A stretch of DNA of 64,000 bases from JAFAZJ01 sp964437145. GTDB taxonomy: Bacteria; Pseudomonadota; Alphaproteobacteria; Reyranellales; Reyranellaceae. Shown piece after piece: positions 1 to 8,411 of the stretch. The notes beneath the pieces are model-generated. The model did no database searches. It saw only the letters and a program-made list of their open reading frames with translations, and was not told the origin of the DNA. The position numbers and the translations under genes are program-made. The stretch lies in NCBI GenBank assembly GCA_964437145.1, contig CAYTFW010000009.1, positions 1-64,000 on the forward strand, written 5' to 3'. The number at the start of each line of letters is the position of its first letter. The first letter of the stretch is position 1.

Positions 1-172
1 GGAAGAGGTGGTAGTTGCGCCGGTCGACCACGGTGATATCGGCGTCGGCGCCGCCCAGCGCCTTGGCAGTGGCCAGGCCGCCGAAGCCGGCGCCGACGAT
101 GACGATACGCGGGCGCCGCGGCGCGGCGGTTTGACTTGCCGCCGCCGCGGTTTGGGGAGGCTGGTCGAACAT
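1..172 (-). CDS. Type II NADH dehydrogenase-like FAD oxidoreductase, N-terminal fragment
   Basis: Only the first 57 or so codons lie in the window; the gene runs off the left edge. After a short Ala/Thr-rich lead the protein reads IVIVGAGFGGLATAKAL, a Rossmann dinucleotide-binding fold with GxGxxG, and then VVDRRNYHLF, which is typical of NDH-2-type enzymes that pass electrons from NADH to quinone without pumping protons. The ATG at 172-170 follows a purine-rich AGGGGG site. It lies 16 nt after the stop of the DoxX gene on the same strand, so the two are probably co-transcribed. A related ferredoxin or sulfide:quinone reductase cannot be excluded from so little sequence. Confidence 0.7.
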   Translation of the reverse strand, partial: MFDQPPQTAAAASQTAAPRRPRIVIVGAGFGGLATAKALGGADADITVVDRRNYHLF

Positions 173-188
173 GGCCCCCTCCGGTCGC

Positions 189-659
189 TCAGGCGCGGCC
201 GAAGAGTTGGCGGGCGATGGGCGCATCGAGCGACAGTGTGCCCGGACCGCGCGTGATGATGAAGCCCAGCAGCGACGCCCACATCAGATGCTCGGCCCAG
301 TTCTCGGGATAGACCAGGAACTGGATCACCATGGTCATGGCGAACAGGGCGGCGGCGCCCAGGCGGGCGAACAGGCCCAGCACGATCAGCACCGGGCAGA
401 TCAGCTCGGCCGCCGTGCCAAGATAGGCGGCGATGTGCGGCGGCAGGATCGGCAGCGCGTATTCGTCGCGGAACAGGCCGACCGTCGTCTCCCAGCTCTG
501 GATCTTCACCAGGCCGGACTTGAAGAACACCGCGCCGACGGAGACGCGGAACAGCAGGCTGAAAACCGACTGCGGCACGCGGCCCAGCACCGCGCGGGCG
601 GCGGCGAGGCGCGAGACGATCGGGGTACGCGACGGCTGTGACATAGCGAGCGTGCTCAT
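189..659 (-). CDS. DoxX family membrane protein
   Basis: A 156-residue protein with an approximately 30-residue cytoplasmic lead followed by four hydrophobic segments, the DoxX layout. Typical DoxX sequence is seen in the first segment (FRVSVGAVFFKSGLVK) and in the later segment beginning ELICPVLIVLGLF. The open frame extends further upstream, but ATG 659 is preferred because coding character starts there. The gene sits 131 nt downstream of a bufferin precursor and just upstream of an NADH dehydrogenase. DoxX-like proteins are recurrent partners of bufferin operons, where they are thought to help move electrons or handle membrane redox. Its substrate here is unknown. Confidence 0.85.
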   Translation of the reverse strand: MSTLAMSQPSRTPIVSRLAAARAVLGRVPQSVFSLLFRVSVGAVFFKSGLVKIQSWETTVGLFRDEYALPILPPHIAAYLGTAAELICPVLIVLGLFARLGAAALFAMTMVIQFLVYPENWAEHLMWASLLGFIITRGPGTLSLDAPIARQLFGRA

Positions 660-790
660 GATCGGACTCCCTGGATGGCGTGGTGGGTCGGACGCGGCGA
701 CGACGTCGATGGGGTTGGGTGCATCGACCCGGCGGCGGCGGGGGATGGTCCCGCCGGGTGGGGCGTCGCGCCGCGTCCGATCTCGGTGGT

Positions 791-1039
791 TCAGCTCTTC
801 TTGGCGGTCGTCGAGCCGCCGACGATCTTGGCGCAGAGGCCGGCCGGCACGCTGATCCAGGCGTCGGCCTGGGCGTCCTTCTTGGACGTGCCCGAGCACG
901 ACGAGGTCGCGGTCTGGCAGTCGTTCTTGCCGGCCTTGGCGACGCCGTAGCACTTCTCGGTCTTGTCCTGGGCGCTGGCGTTGCCGGCGATGGCGATCGC
1001 GGCGATGAGCGCGCTGGCGATGATGGCGGTGGTCTTCAT
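791..1039 (-). CDS. bufA1: Bufferin-1 type metallophore precursor (DUF2282)
   Basis: An 82-residue exported peptide. Residues 1-23 form a Sec signal peptide ending in NASA|Q. The mature part carries four cysteines at 30, 41, 48 and 69 in the family order KCYGVAKAGKNDC, SSC, GLC. DUF2282 proteins are precursors of bufferins, peptides whose cysteines are modified by an MNIO (DUF692) enzyme and which bind copper in the periplasm. A GAGGAG site stands before the ATG. The next genes on the strand are DoxX and an NADH dehydrogenase; no DUF692 or DUF2063 gene lies between them, so any maturase must lie beyond the left edge or elsewhere. Family assignment is firm; copper specificity is inferred from the family. 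Confidence 0.88.
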   Translation of the reverse strand: MKTTAIIASALIAAIAIAGNASAQDKTEKCYGVAKAGKNDCQTATSSCSGTSKKDAQADAWISVPAGLCAKIVGGSTTAKKS

Positions 1040-1166
1040 GGATAGTCTCCTCGGGTTTGGTTCGCGGCCGCTGATTGCGGCGTGAGGCGAACCTGCCCGA
1101 GGCGAGGCGGAAGCTGAAATATCGGCTCCCTATGGCGTCGATGCGCCGACGCTATGGGCCCGGTTT

Positions 1167-1231
1167 GTCATTCCGAGCGGAGCGAGGAATCCAGTGAAGC
1201 CGCCTGGATTCCTCGCTTCGCTCGGAATGAC
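1167..1231. repeat. Palindromic repeat, family A, copy 1
   Basis: Near-perfect inverted repeat with arms GTCATTCCGAGCGGAGCGAG and its complement, separated by a short centre. It lies between the bufferin promoter region and the end of the flavin oxidoreductase gene. Related copies are at 30155, 50825 and 61797. Confidence 0.85.
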
Positions 1232-1258
1232 AGCGCGGAGGCGTGAGCCAACGCCACG

Positions 1259-2671
1259 TCAGGGCAATCGCCGCAGCAGCCTGACCAGCCAGCGCGTGCG
1301 CGGCGAGAACAAGGCATCCGTGAAGAATGAGCCGGCGGCGCGCTTGCTCGCCTCGCCGAGGGTCGGATAGGGCACGACCATCTGCGCCACGGTGCCGAGC
1401 TTCAGGCCCTTCGCCATCGCCAGGCACCAGACATGGATCAGTTCGCCGGCGCGCGGCGCCACGATGCCGGCGCCTAGCACGCGGCCGCTCTTGTCGGCGA
1501 CGGCCTTCACCAGCCCCGATGTCTCGCGCTCGGTCTGCGCGCGATCGTTCTCATGCAGCGGCCACCGCACGACACGGATGCCATCGCCATGACTCGCACG
1601 CGCCTGCGCCTCGGTCAGGCCGACCTGCGCCATCTCGGGGTCGGTGTAGGTCGCCCACGGCAACGCGGTTGCGTGCACATTCACCGGCAGGCGGAACAGC
1701 GCGTTGCGGATCACCAGCGAACCGTGGAAGCCCGCCATGTGGGTGAAGGGATGCAGGCCGTTGACGTCGCCGATGGCGTAGACGCGGCGATTGCTCGTGC
1801 GCAGGCCCTTGTCGACGGTGATGCCGCGCTTGGTGAACGCGACGCCGGCCTTGTCGAGATCGAGGTCCTCGACGTTGGGCGCGCGGCCGGCGGCGACCAG
1901 CAGGTGCGTCGCCTCGATCCGTTCGCCGCCGTCGAGTTCAACGGTGATGGCGCCGGCGGCGCCGGAGACGCGCGCGATCGCGACCTTGTCGCGCAGGACC
2001 ACGCCCACTGCTCGCAGCCGCGCGACGACGATCGCGGCGAGCTCGGGGTCGTCCTTGCCGAGCAAAGTGGCGGCTTCCAGCACGGTGACGCGCGCGCCGA
2101 GGCGGCGATGCGCCTGCGCCATCTCCATGCCGATCGGGCCGCCGCCGATGATCACCAGGTGTCCGGGCAGCTGGCGATTGCCGAACACGGTCTCGTTGGT
2201 GAGATAGGGCACGGTGTCGAGGCCGGCGATCGGCGGCGCGGTCGGCCGCGAACCCGACGCGATGACGAAGCGACGCGCGCGGATGCGCTCGCCACCGGCC
2301 TCGACCGCGTCCGGCACGATGAAGCGCGCGCTTGTGCGCAGGACACGCACACCGAGCTTCTCGAAGCGCTCGACCGAATCGTTGGGTGCGATGGCGGCGA
2401 CTACACCGCGCACGTGATCCATGGTCGCCGCGAAATCGACGACGGGCTCGACCGGCGCGATGCCGAATCGTGCAGCGTCGCGCATGGCCTGCGCGGTGTG
2501 GCCGGCGGCGATCAGCGCCTTGGACGGCACGCAGCCGTAGTTCAGGCAGTCGCCGCCCATCTCGCCGCGCTCGATCAGGACCACGCGCGCGCCGAGTTGC
2601 GCCGCGCCGGCCGCCACGGTCAGCCCCGCCGAGCCGCCGCCGATGATGCAGAGGTCACAATCGGTGGTCAT
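1259..2671 (-). CDS. Dihydrolipoamide dehydrogenase / mercuric reductase-like flavoprotein
   Basis: A 470-residue class I pyridine nucleotide-disulfide oxidoreductase. It opens with the FAD-binding motif IIGGGSAG, then GGDCLNYGCVPSK, which contains the redox-active CxxxxC pair, a second Rossmann motif (IIGGGPIGMEMAQ) for NAD(P)H, the FAD-closing motif YAIGDVNG, and a dimerisation domain from about residue 345. The N-terminal metal-binding domain and the C-terminal Cys pair of true mercuric reductases are absent, so Hg(II) reduction is not supported; a disulfide or quinone substrate is as likely. The ATG at 2671 overlaps the TGA of the upstream TVP38-family gene by one base, which implies translational coupling. 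Confidence 0.88.
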   Translation of the reverse strand: MTTDCDLCIIGGGSAGLTVAAGAAQLGARVVLIERGEMGGDCLNYGCVPSKALIAAGHTAQAMRDAARFGIAPVEPVVDFAATMDHVRGVVAAIAPNDSVERFEKLGVRVLRTSARFIVPDAVEAGGERIRARRFVIASGSRPTAPPIAGLDTVPYLTNETVFGNRQLPGHLVIIGGGPIGMEMAQAHRRLGARVTVLEAATLLGKDDPELAAIVVARLRAVGVVLRDKVAIARVSGAAGAITVELDGGERIEATHLLVAAGRAPNVEDLDLDKAGVAFTKRGITVDKGLRTSNRRVYAIGDVNGLHPFTHMAGFHGSLVIRNALFRLPVNVHATALPWATYTDPEMAQVGLTEAQARASHGDGIRVVRWPLHENDRAQTERETSGLVKAVADKSGRVLGAGIVAPRAGELIHVWCLAMAKGLKLGTVAQMVVPYPTLGEASKRAAGSFFTDALFSPRTRWLVRLLRRLP

Positions 2672-3411
2672 CACGCCTTCTCGCGCCGGGCGCGCAGCCA
2701 GCTCCACGCCACCGGCACCAGCGAGAGCAGGGCCAAGGCGGCGAGAGGCAGGAGGAGATTCGGGTCGCTGAGCGTGTCGAGGTCCGGCGTGCGGCCCTTG
2801 TCGAAGACCTTGTCGAGGCCGGCGCCGACGCTGGCGTAGACCGCCGTGCCCGGGATGATCCCGAGAAGGGTCGTCAGCGCGAAGGTGCGGGTGGGCACGC
2901 GGAAGAACGCCGGCGCGATGTTGATCAGCCAGAACGGGAAGACCGGCACGAAGCGCAGGAACAGCAGGTAGGAGAAGGCATGGCGGTTGAGTCCGTCCTC
3001 CATGCGCGCGAACCAGCCACCGGCGCGCCGGCGCAGCACGTCGGCGAAGGCGCCGCGCGCCGCCAGGAACACGATCGTGGCGCCGACCGTGGCGGCGATC
3101 ACCGACAGGGCGGTGCCCATCAGGATGCCGAACAGGAAGCCGCCGAGCAGCGTGCCCAGGGCGCCGATCGGCAACGAGAAGGCGATGATCAGCACGTAGC
3201 CGACGAAGAAGATGCCCATCGCTAGCATCCGATGATCGGCCACCCAGGTGACCAGCTCGGCGCGGTGCGCGCGCACGGTCTCGAACGAAACATAGCGGTG
3301 CAGGCCCAGCGCGAAATAGGCGACGATGCCGGCGACGATCACCGCGACCGGCAGGAAACGTCGCCAGCGCGGGACGTCAGAAGACCCGCCTGGTCGTGCC
3401 GCCTCGTCCAT
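2671..3411 (-). CDS. TVP38/TMEM64 (SNARE-associated, DedA-like) membrane protein
   Basis: About 246 residues with five to six hydrophobic segments and the family core GALGTLLGGFLFG, FLRFVPVFPFWLIN and GIIPGTAVYASVG. TVP38/DedA-superfamily proteins are inner-membrane lipid or proton-coupled transporters of poorly defined substrate. I chose ATG 3411; an in-frame ATG at 3462 would add 17 residues, and neither has a clear ribosome-binding site. The stop codon overlaps the start of the flavoprotein gene. This pairing is common in proteobacteria and suggests a shared, unresolved role. Confidence 0.88.
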   Translation of the reverse strand: MDEAARPGGSSDVPRWRRFLPVAVIVAGIVAYFALGLHRYVSFETVRAHRAELVTWVADHRMLAMGIFFVGYVLIIAFSLPIGALGTLLGGFLFGILMGTALSVIAATVGATIVFLAARGAFADVLRRRAGGWFARMEDGLNRHAFSYLLFLRFVPVFPFWLINIAPAFFRVPTRTFALTTLLGIIPGTAVYASVGAGLDKVFDKGRTPDLDTLSDPNLLLPLAALALLSLVPVAWSWLRARREKA

Positions 3412-3486
3412 ATCGACAGGCTCGCACGGCCACGGGGCGCCCGGCGACTCAAATCGCCGCACGCCGGGGTGAACGATGGTGTCCGC

Positions 3487-4425
3487 TCAGTTGAACAGGC
3501 TGGAGACCGAACGCTCGTCGGCGATGCGCTGGATCGCCTCGGCCATCAGGGGCGCGATCGCCAGCTGGCGGATGTTCTTGGAGTCCTTCACCGCCTCGGT
3601 CGCCTGGATGGTGTCGGTGATCACCATCTCGGTGATCGGCGAGGCCGCCACGCGCGCCACCGCGCCGCCCGACAGCACGCCATGCGTGACATAGGCGTAG
3701 ACCGCCTCGGCGCCGGCGTCCTTCAGCGCCACCGCGGCGTTGCACAGCGTGCCGGCCGAATCGACGATGTCGTCGACCAGGATGCAGATACGACCCTCGA
3801 CCTCGCCGATGATGTTCATCACCTCCGACACGCCGGCGCGCTCGCGGCGCTTGTCGATGATCGCCAGGTCGGCGTCGCAGCGGCTGGCCAGCGCGCGGGC
3901 GCGCACCACGCCGCCGACATCGGGTGACACCATCATCAGCCGTTCGCCCTTGCCATTGAAGCGGCGCTGGATGTCGTCGGAGAAGATCGGGCCGGCGAAG
4001 AGGTTGTCGAGCGGGATGTCGAAGAAGCCCTGGATCTGCCCGGCATGCAGCTCCATGGTCAGCACGCGATTGGCGCCGGCCTCGGTGATCAGGTTGGCCA
4101 CCAGCTTGGCCGAGATCGGCGTGCGCGGCCCCGACTTACGATCCTGCCGCGCGTAGCCGTAATAGGGCACGACCGCCGTGATGCGCCGCGCCGAGGACCG
4201 CCTGAGCGCGTCGATGGAGATCAGCAGCTCCATCAGGTGATCGTTGGTCGGATACGACGTCGACTGGATGACGAACATGTCCTCGCCGCGTACGTTCTCG
4301 AGGATCTCGACGAAGACCTCCATGTCGGCGAAGCGGCGGATATTGGCCTTGACCAGCGGAAGGTCGAGACGCGCGGCGATCGCCTCGGCCAGCGGCCGAT
4401 TGCTGTTGCCGGTCAAAATCTTCAT
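3487..4425 (-). CDS. prs: Ribose-phosphate pyrophosphokinase
   Basis: A 312-residue protein of the usual length for bacterial PRPP synthetase, which makes PRPP from ribose 5-phosphate and ATP for nucleotide, His and Trp synthesis. Hallmarks are GNSNRPLA at the N-terminus, the ATP-binding YYGYARQDRK, the metal/PRPP site ELHAGQIQGFFDIP, the KRRERAG flexible loop and the PRPP loop VDDIVDSAGT. It is monocistronic on the minus strand. Upstream at 4426-4550 is a less GC-rich stretch suitable for a promoter. Confidence 0.97.
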   Translation of the reverse strand: MKILTGNSNRPLAEAIAARLDLPLVKANIRRFADMEVFVEILENVRGEDMFVIQSTSYPTNDHLMELLISIDALRRSSARRITAVVPYYGYARQDRKSGPRTPISAKLVANLITEAGANRVLTMELHAGQIQGFFDIPLDNLFAGPIFSDDIQRRFNGKGERLMMVSPDVGGVVRARALASRCDADLAIIDKRRERAGVSEVMNIIGEVEGRICILVDDIVDSAGTLCNAAVALKDAGAEAVYAYVTHGVLSGGAVARVAASPITEMVITDTIQATEAVKDSKNIRQLAIAPLMAEAIQRIADERSVSSLFN

Positions 4426-4552
4426 CGACGCGATCCCCGCCCGGGCGCTTAGCCAGCGCGCAAAGCCTTACAAATAAAGGATAAATCCCCGATTGCGGGC
4501 GGCACCATAAACAGCTTTGCGCGGCCTGTAAACCGCGCGGGCTGGGGCTAAT

Positions 4553-5569
4553 TCAGCGGCGCGGCGCACCGCCTGCCCGGGCCATCAAGTCGAGGACGCC
4601 CTCGCTGGCGGCCAGCGCGATGACATGCGCGACGCCGCCCCAGTCGCCGTTGAGCGCGCCGGCCTTGATGTCGTTGGCCTGCTCGAGATCGCCGAGCTGC
4701 TCGCCGCCCGGCCCTTTCACGATCCAGCGGATTACGATGCGCTGCTTGCCCTCGGCCGGCTGGCTGATCTCGACGGAGCCGATCACCGTCATGGTGGTGG
4801 CGTCGGGCGCGTCGACCAGCACGACCTGGCTTTCGCCCAGCGCGCGGCGCATGCCCGCGGTCAGCGCGCGGTTGCCGTTGCCCGGCGCGCCGGTGACGGC
4901 GACCACGCGCACGCGCGGGAATTTTGCCGCCGCTGCGGCCGGCGGTGGCGTGGCGACCGGCGGCGCGCCGCCCGGTGTCGGTGGCGGTGGCGCGGCCGAA
5001 GTCGGTGTCGCGGCGCCCGGCGGCGGCACCTCGGTCGGCGGCAGCGCGGTGGTCTGCGCGCCGGCCGGCGCGTTGGCGGGATCGGCCCGGCCGATCATGT
5101 CGGCGACGTGGTAGGCGCCGCGCGCGGCGACACGCGAGATCAGCCGGTCGCCACCATCGAGCCATTCATCCGGCTTGGCGCTGACCACCTGCTCGTGTCG
5201 ACCGATGAGGCCGCCTTTGGCGTCGCGCACGGTCCAGACCCAGGAGATGCGCAGCTCCTCGTTCACCATGCGCGGCTCTCCGGACACCTCGATGGTGCGG
5301 GGCGCGCCATTACCGTTGGTCGTGGCGACGATGCCTTGCTGGCGCAACGCCAGCACGATGGCGACGGGCAGGCGCTCGGCCATGGCCTCGGTGACGCCTT
5401 TGGGCGGCAGGATGACGAACTCCGCTGTCTCGATCGCCGGGCTTTGGCGCGCGTCGCCATCCTTGGCGTCGGGCTGGAACGGCCGGGGTGTGTCGCCACA
5501 GGCCGCGAGCGCCAGCAGGCACAGCGCGAGGATGGCCCGCGGCGCGCGCTCAAGCCACGATCGCGACAC
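4553..5569 (-). CDS. Lipoprotein with Pro/Ala-rich linker, function unknown
   Basis: A 338-residue protein with a lipoprotein signal peptide (lipobox LAAC, Cys at about residue 25). Two similar-sized globular halves, about residues 45-160 and 215-330, flank a low-complexity Pro/Ala/Gly linker at about 165-215. Both halves resemble each other weakly (REGIONS with ISWVWTV and VIRWIV), which hints at an internal duplication. The start is GTG 5569, inside a 24-codon reading frame that follows pgeF. I do not recognise a named family; an outer-membrane-anchored envelope protein is the most that can be said. Confidence 0.75.
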   Translation of the reverse strand: MSRSWLERAPRAILALCLLALAACGDTPRPFQPDAKDGDARQSPAIETAEFVILPPKGVTEAMAERLPVAIVLALRQQGIVATTNGNGAPRTIEVSGEPRMVNEELRISWVWTVRDAKGGLIGRHEQVVSAKPDEWLDGGDRLISRVAARGAYHVADMIGRADPANAPAGAQTTALPPTEVPPPGAATPTSAAPPPPTPGGAPPVATPPPAAAAAKFPRVRVVAVTGAPGNGNRALTAGMRRALGESQVVLVDAPDATTMTVIGSVEISQPAEGKQRIVIRWIVKGPGGEQLGDLEQANDIKAGALNGDWGGVAHVIALAASEGVLDLMARAGGAPRR

Positions 5570-5624
5570 AGGTCACCAGCAGGCCCAGCATGCAGAGCAC
5601 GGCGAACATCACCAGGTAGGGCAT
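5550..5624 (-). CDS. Possible 24-residue single-pass membrane peptide
   Basis: An ATG four bases after the pgeF stop opens a 24-codon frame, MPYLVMFAVLCMLGLLVTCV and then AIVA, which is almost entirely hydrophobic and would make one transmembrane helix. It overlaps the GTG start of the downstream lipoprotein gene in another frame. There is no clear Shine-Dalgarno site. It may be a translated micropeptide, a translational coupler between pgeF and the lipoprotein, or chance. Confidence 0.35.
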   Translation of the reverse strand: MPYLVMFAVLCMLGLLVTCVAIVA

Positions 5625-5628
5625 CGCG

Positions 5629-6402
5629 TCAGTCGACCAGCATGATCGCGGACAGGCCGCGACCGTAGTCCTTCACGCCCTGCAGCGTATTGCGGCGGTA
5701 GCTGAAGAACTGCCGCTCGTTGCCCAAGGTGTCGTGGCCGCTGTCCTCGACAGCGGCGACGCCCAGCAGGCGCAGCCGGCGCAGCAGGTAGCCGGGCAGA
5801 TCGAACATGTAGTGGCCGGCGCGGCGCGAGGCGGAGAAAAACGCGGCGTTGGTCGCGTCCTGGTCGATGAACGGTGCCGGGAACTCGGGGCCGACCTCGT
5901 AGGATTCGCGCGCGATGCAGGGGCCGATCGCGGCGTGCACGCGCGCGCGCTGCGCGCCCAGCCTCTCCATCGCGGACAGCGTCGTTTCGATGACGCCGGC
6001 CAGCGCGCCTTTCCAGCCTGCGTGCGCCGCGCCGATCACGTTCGCCGCGGCGTCGGCCATCAGCACCGGCGCGCAATCCGCCGACAGCACGCCCAGCGCC
6101 ACGCCCGGTCGGTCCGTCACCATCGCGTCCGCCTTGGGCGCGCCGGGCGAGGTCCACAGCTTCGTGTCGTCAACCCTGAGCACCGTCGTCGAATGGATCT
6201 GATGGACGGTCAGCAATCGTTCCGGCGCCAGGCCCAGCCGGCCGGCGGCGCGGGCGCGGTTCTCCGCGACATTGGCGGGATCGTCGGTCGAACCGTAGCC
6301 GCAGTTGAGCGAGGCGTAGATGCCCTGGCTGACGCCGCCTTCGCGCGTGAAGAAGGCGTGTCGTACGTGTGGCAGGCGGGCAAGACTGGGAAGCGTGAGC
6401 AC
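5629..6402 (-). CDS. pgeF: Peptidoglycan editing factor / multicopper-type laccase-fold protein
   Basis: A member of the YfiH/PgeF family (DUF152), here about 257 residues. The conserved metal-site residues are present in HQIHSTTV, LSADCAPVL and AAHAGWKG. Family members remove wrongly incorporated residues from cell-wall precursors or oxidise phenols. I chose GTG 6402 because the conserved part (RHAFFTREGG) starts soon after; an ATG at 6480 would overlap midA by 38 bases. It lies directly downstream of midA on the same strand. Confidence 0.88.
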   Translation of the reverse strand: MLTLPSLARLPHVRHAFFTREGGVSQGIYASLNCGYGSTDDPANVAENRARAAGRLGLAPERLLTVHQIHSTTVLRVDDTKLWTSPGAPKADAMVTDRPGVALGVLSADCAPVLMADAAANVIGAAHAGWKGALAGVIETTLSAMERLGAQRARVHAAIGPCIARESYEVGPEFPAPFIDQDATNAAFFSASRRAGHYMFDLPGYLLRRLRLLGVAAVEDSGHDTLGNERQFFSYRRNTLQGVKDYGRGLSAIMLVD

Positions 6403-6442
6403 GGGCGGTCGCCGTTCGTCGCGGATGGGGTGGCGAGCCGAG

Positions 6443-7534
6443 TCAGGCGAAGCCCGCCGCCGGGGGCAGCGACGGATCACGTAACGCGATCGCGCGAAAC
6501 AGGGTGCCCATTTGATCGGGGTCGATCAAGCGCCGCATCGCCGCGTCGATCGCGTCGGCCTGGGCCGGCGACGCTATCTGGCGCAGCAGCGCGGCGCGGG
6601 TCTCGATGCCCAGATCGCGCAGAAAATCGCCCTGGGACGTGGGGCCGTCGATCGCGGCGCCGGCCTGCCGGGCGGCGCGGGCGACGGCGGCGAAATCCAC
6701 GTGGGCCGTCAGATCCACCTCGCCGATGGCCTCGAACACGCCGGTGGGCTTGTGCGCGCGCAGCGCCTGCAACGTGTCGCCGTTGGTGCCGGAGTCGTAA
6801 CCGTAGTCGATGAACAGGGCGGCGCCGCGGTCGGCCGTGATGCGGCGCGCGATCTCGGATGTCAGGGAGGTGACGGCCGGCGACAGCTCGACGACCGAGC
6901 CGAACCGTTCGATCGCGCGCACCGGGTCGGGCAGCAGCGCGGCCAGCGGCGACTTGCCGGGTGCCGACGCGAAGGCGAACTTCGCGCTCTCGCGTACCAG
7001 CCCGACCATGCGTTCCGCCCAGCCCCAGGGTTGGCGCACGAGCTGGCGGATCGGCAGCGCGTCGAGGAATTCGTTGGCGACCAGCAGCAGCGGCACGCCC
7101 GACGGCACCTCGGCGAAGCGCTCGTGCCACCGCGGCGCGACGTAGTCGGCCAGCGCCGCGCGTTGCGCGTCGCGTAGACCGGCGTGGATCTCGACCAGGT
7201 GCAGCTCGAGCGCGTCGTGGAAGCCGGGCACCGCGCGGGTGGCGCGCAAGACATCGAGAAGCAGTGTCCCGCGACCCGGGCCAAGCTCGACCAGCTGCGC
7301 GCGTTGGGGTGAGCCCAGGGCCATCCAGCGTTCGGCCAGCCAGGCGCCGATCAGCTCGCCGAACATCTGGCTGATCTCGGGCGCGGTGACGAAGTCGCCG
7401 CCGGCGCCCAACGGCCTGCCGCGGCGGTAGTAGCCGAGCGCCGGGTGGTTCAGCGCCTCGGTCATGAACTCGGATACGGTGATCGGGCCGGCCAGCGCGA
7501 TGCGCTGGCGCAGGATGGCGGCGAGCTCGGTCAT
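6443..7534 (-). CDS. MidA/NDUFAF7-family SAM-dependent methyltransferase
   Basis: A 363-residue protein starting with ILRQRIALAGPITVSEFM, followed by LVELGPGRGTLLLDVLR (SAM-binding loop), VANEFLDALP and ALFIDYGYD, all hallmarks of the MidA/DUF185 family. The mitochondrial member NDUFAF7 dimethylates an arginine of a complex I subunit. Bacterial members are presumed protein arginine methyltransferases. The gene begins three bases after the lgt stop, and pgeF follows, so lgt-midA-pgeF form one unit, a widespread alphaproteobacterial order. Confidence 0.9.
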   Translation of the reverse strand: MTELAAILRQRIALAGPITVSEFMTEALNHPALGYYRRGRPLGAGGDFVTAPEISQMFGELIGAWLAERWMALGSPQRAQLVELGPGRGTLLLDVLRATRAVPGFHDALELHLVEIHAGLRDAQRAALADYVAPRWHERFAEVPSGVPLLLVANEFLDALPIRQLVRQPWGWAERMVGLVRESAKFAFASAPGKSPLAALLPDPVRAIERFGSVVELSPAVTSLTSEIARRITADRGAALFIDYGYDSGTNGDTLQALRAHKPTGVFEAIGEVDLTAHVDFAAVARAARQAGAAIDGPTSQGDFLRDLGIETRAALLRQIASPAQADAIDAAMRRLIDPDQMGTLFRAIALRDPSLPPAAGFA

Positions 7535-7537
7535 GCC

Positions 7538-8353
7538 TCAGGTGGTCAGCGGTGGTCGGTTCATCGCGCGCATGATCAGCCAGGCGCCGAACGCCACCAG
7601 CGGCAGCGACAGGATCATGCCCATGGTCAGCCAGTTGCCGGCGAGGTAGCCGAGATGCGCGTCGGGCTCACGCCATAACTCGCCGATGATTCGCGCCAGG
7701 CCATAGCCGGCCCAGAACACACCGCAGATGAAGCCCGGCCGGCGGCGCAGGCCGTAGACCCGCCACAGCACCAGCGTGATCGCGAACAGGATCAGGCCTT
7801 CTAGGCAGGCCTGGTAGAGCTGGCTGGGATGGCGCGGCGTCAGCAGCGGATCGCGCGGGAAGATCATCGCCCACGACACGTCGGTCGGCCGGCCCCACAG
7901 CTCGCCGTTGATGAAATTGGCCATGCGGCCGAAGAACAGGCCCTGCGGCGCGACGATGCCGATCACGTCGGCGAAGGCGAACAAATCGGCCTTCTGCTTG
8001 CGGGCATAGAAGATGATCGCCAAGGTCACGCCGAGCAGGCCGCCATGGAAGGACATGCCGCCTTCCCACACGGTGAAGATCTTCAGCGGATTGGCGAGGT
8101 AGAAACCCGGCTTGTAGAACAGCACATAGCCTAGCCGGCCGCCGAGGATCACGCCCAGCGCCGCCCAGAACAGGAAATCGTCGAGCGCCTTGGCGCTCAT
8201 CACCCGGGGCGCCTGCTCGACAATGCGCCGGGCCATCAGCCAGGCGACGACGAGGCCGGCGATATAGGCCAGCGCGTACCAGCGGATGGCGAGCGGACCG
8301 ATGGCGATCACGACGGGATCGATATCGGGATAGGGGATGACCGCGGGCAGCAT
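7538..8353 (-). CDS. lgt: Phosphatidylglycerol:prolipoprotein diacylglyceryl transferase
   Basis: A 271-residue polytopic inner-membrane enzyme that attaches diacylglycerol to the lipobox cysteine. Family signatures include IRWYALAYIAG, SFHGGLLG (catalytic His) and the Lgt signature GRMANFINGELWGR, with HPSQLYQA further on. ATG 8353 gives a normal N-terminus (MLPAVIPYPDIDPV); the longer open frame upstream is not coding in character. It is the first gene of the lgt-midA-pgeF unit. Confidence 0.96.
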   Translation of the reverse strand: MLPAVIPYPDIDPVVIAIGPLAIRWYALAYIAGLVVAWLMARRIVEQAPRVMSAKALDDFLFWAALGVILGGRLGYVLFYKPGFYLANPLKIFTVWEGGMSFHGGLLGVTLAIIFYARKQKADLFAFADVIGIVAPQGLFFGRMANFINGELWGRPTDVSWAMIFPRDPLLTPRHPSQLYQACLEGLILFAITLVLWRVYGLRRRPGFICGVFWAGYGLARIIGELWREPDAHLGYLAGNWLTMGMILSLPLVAFGAWLIMRAMNRPPLTT

Positions 8354-8411
8354 GGGCGCGGGTGTAGCGGCCCATTCGGCGGCTGTCACGCGAGGCGTTG
8401 CCGCCGCCCAT

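Noticed and set aside
1259..2671. Annotation as mercuric reductase
   Set aside because: The heavy-metal-binding domain and the C-terminal cysteine pair are missing, and no mer genes are nearby.
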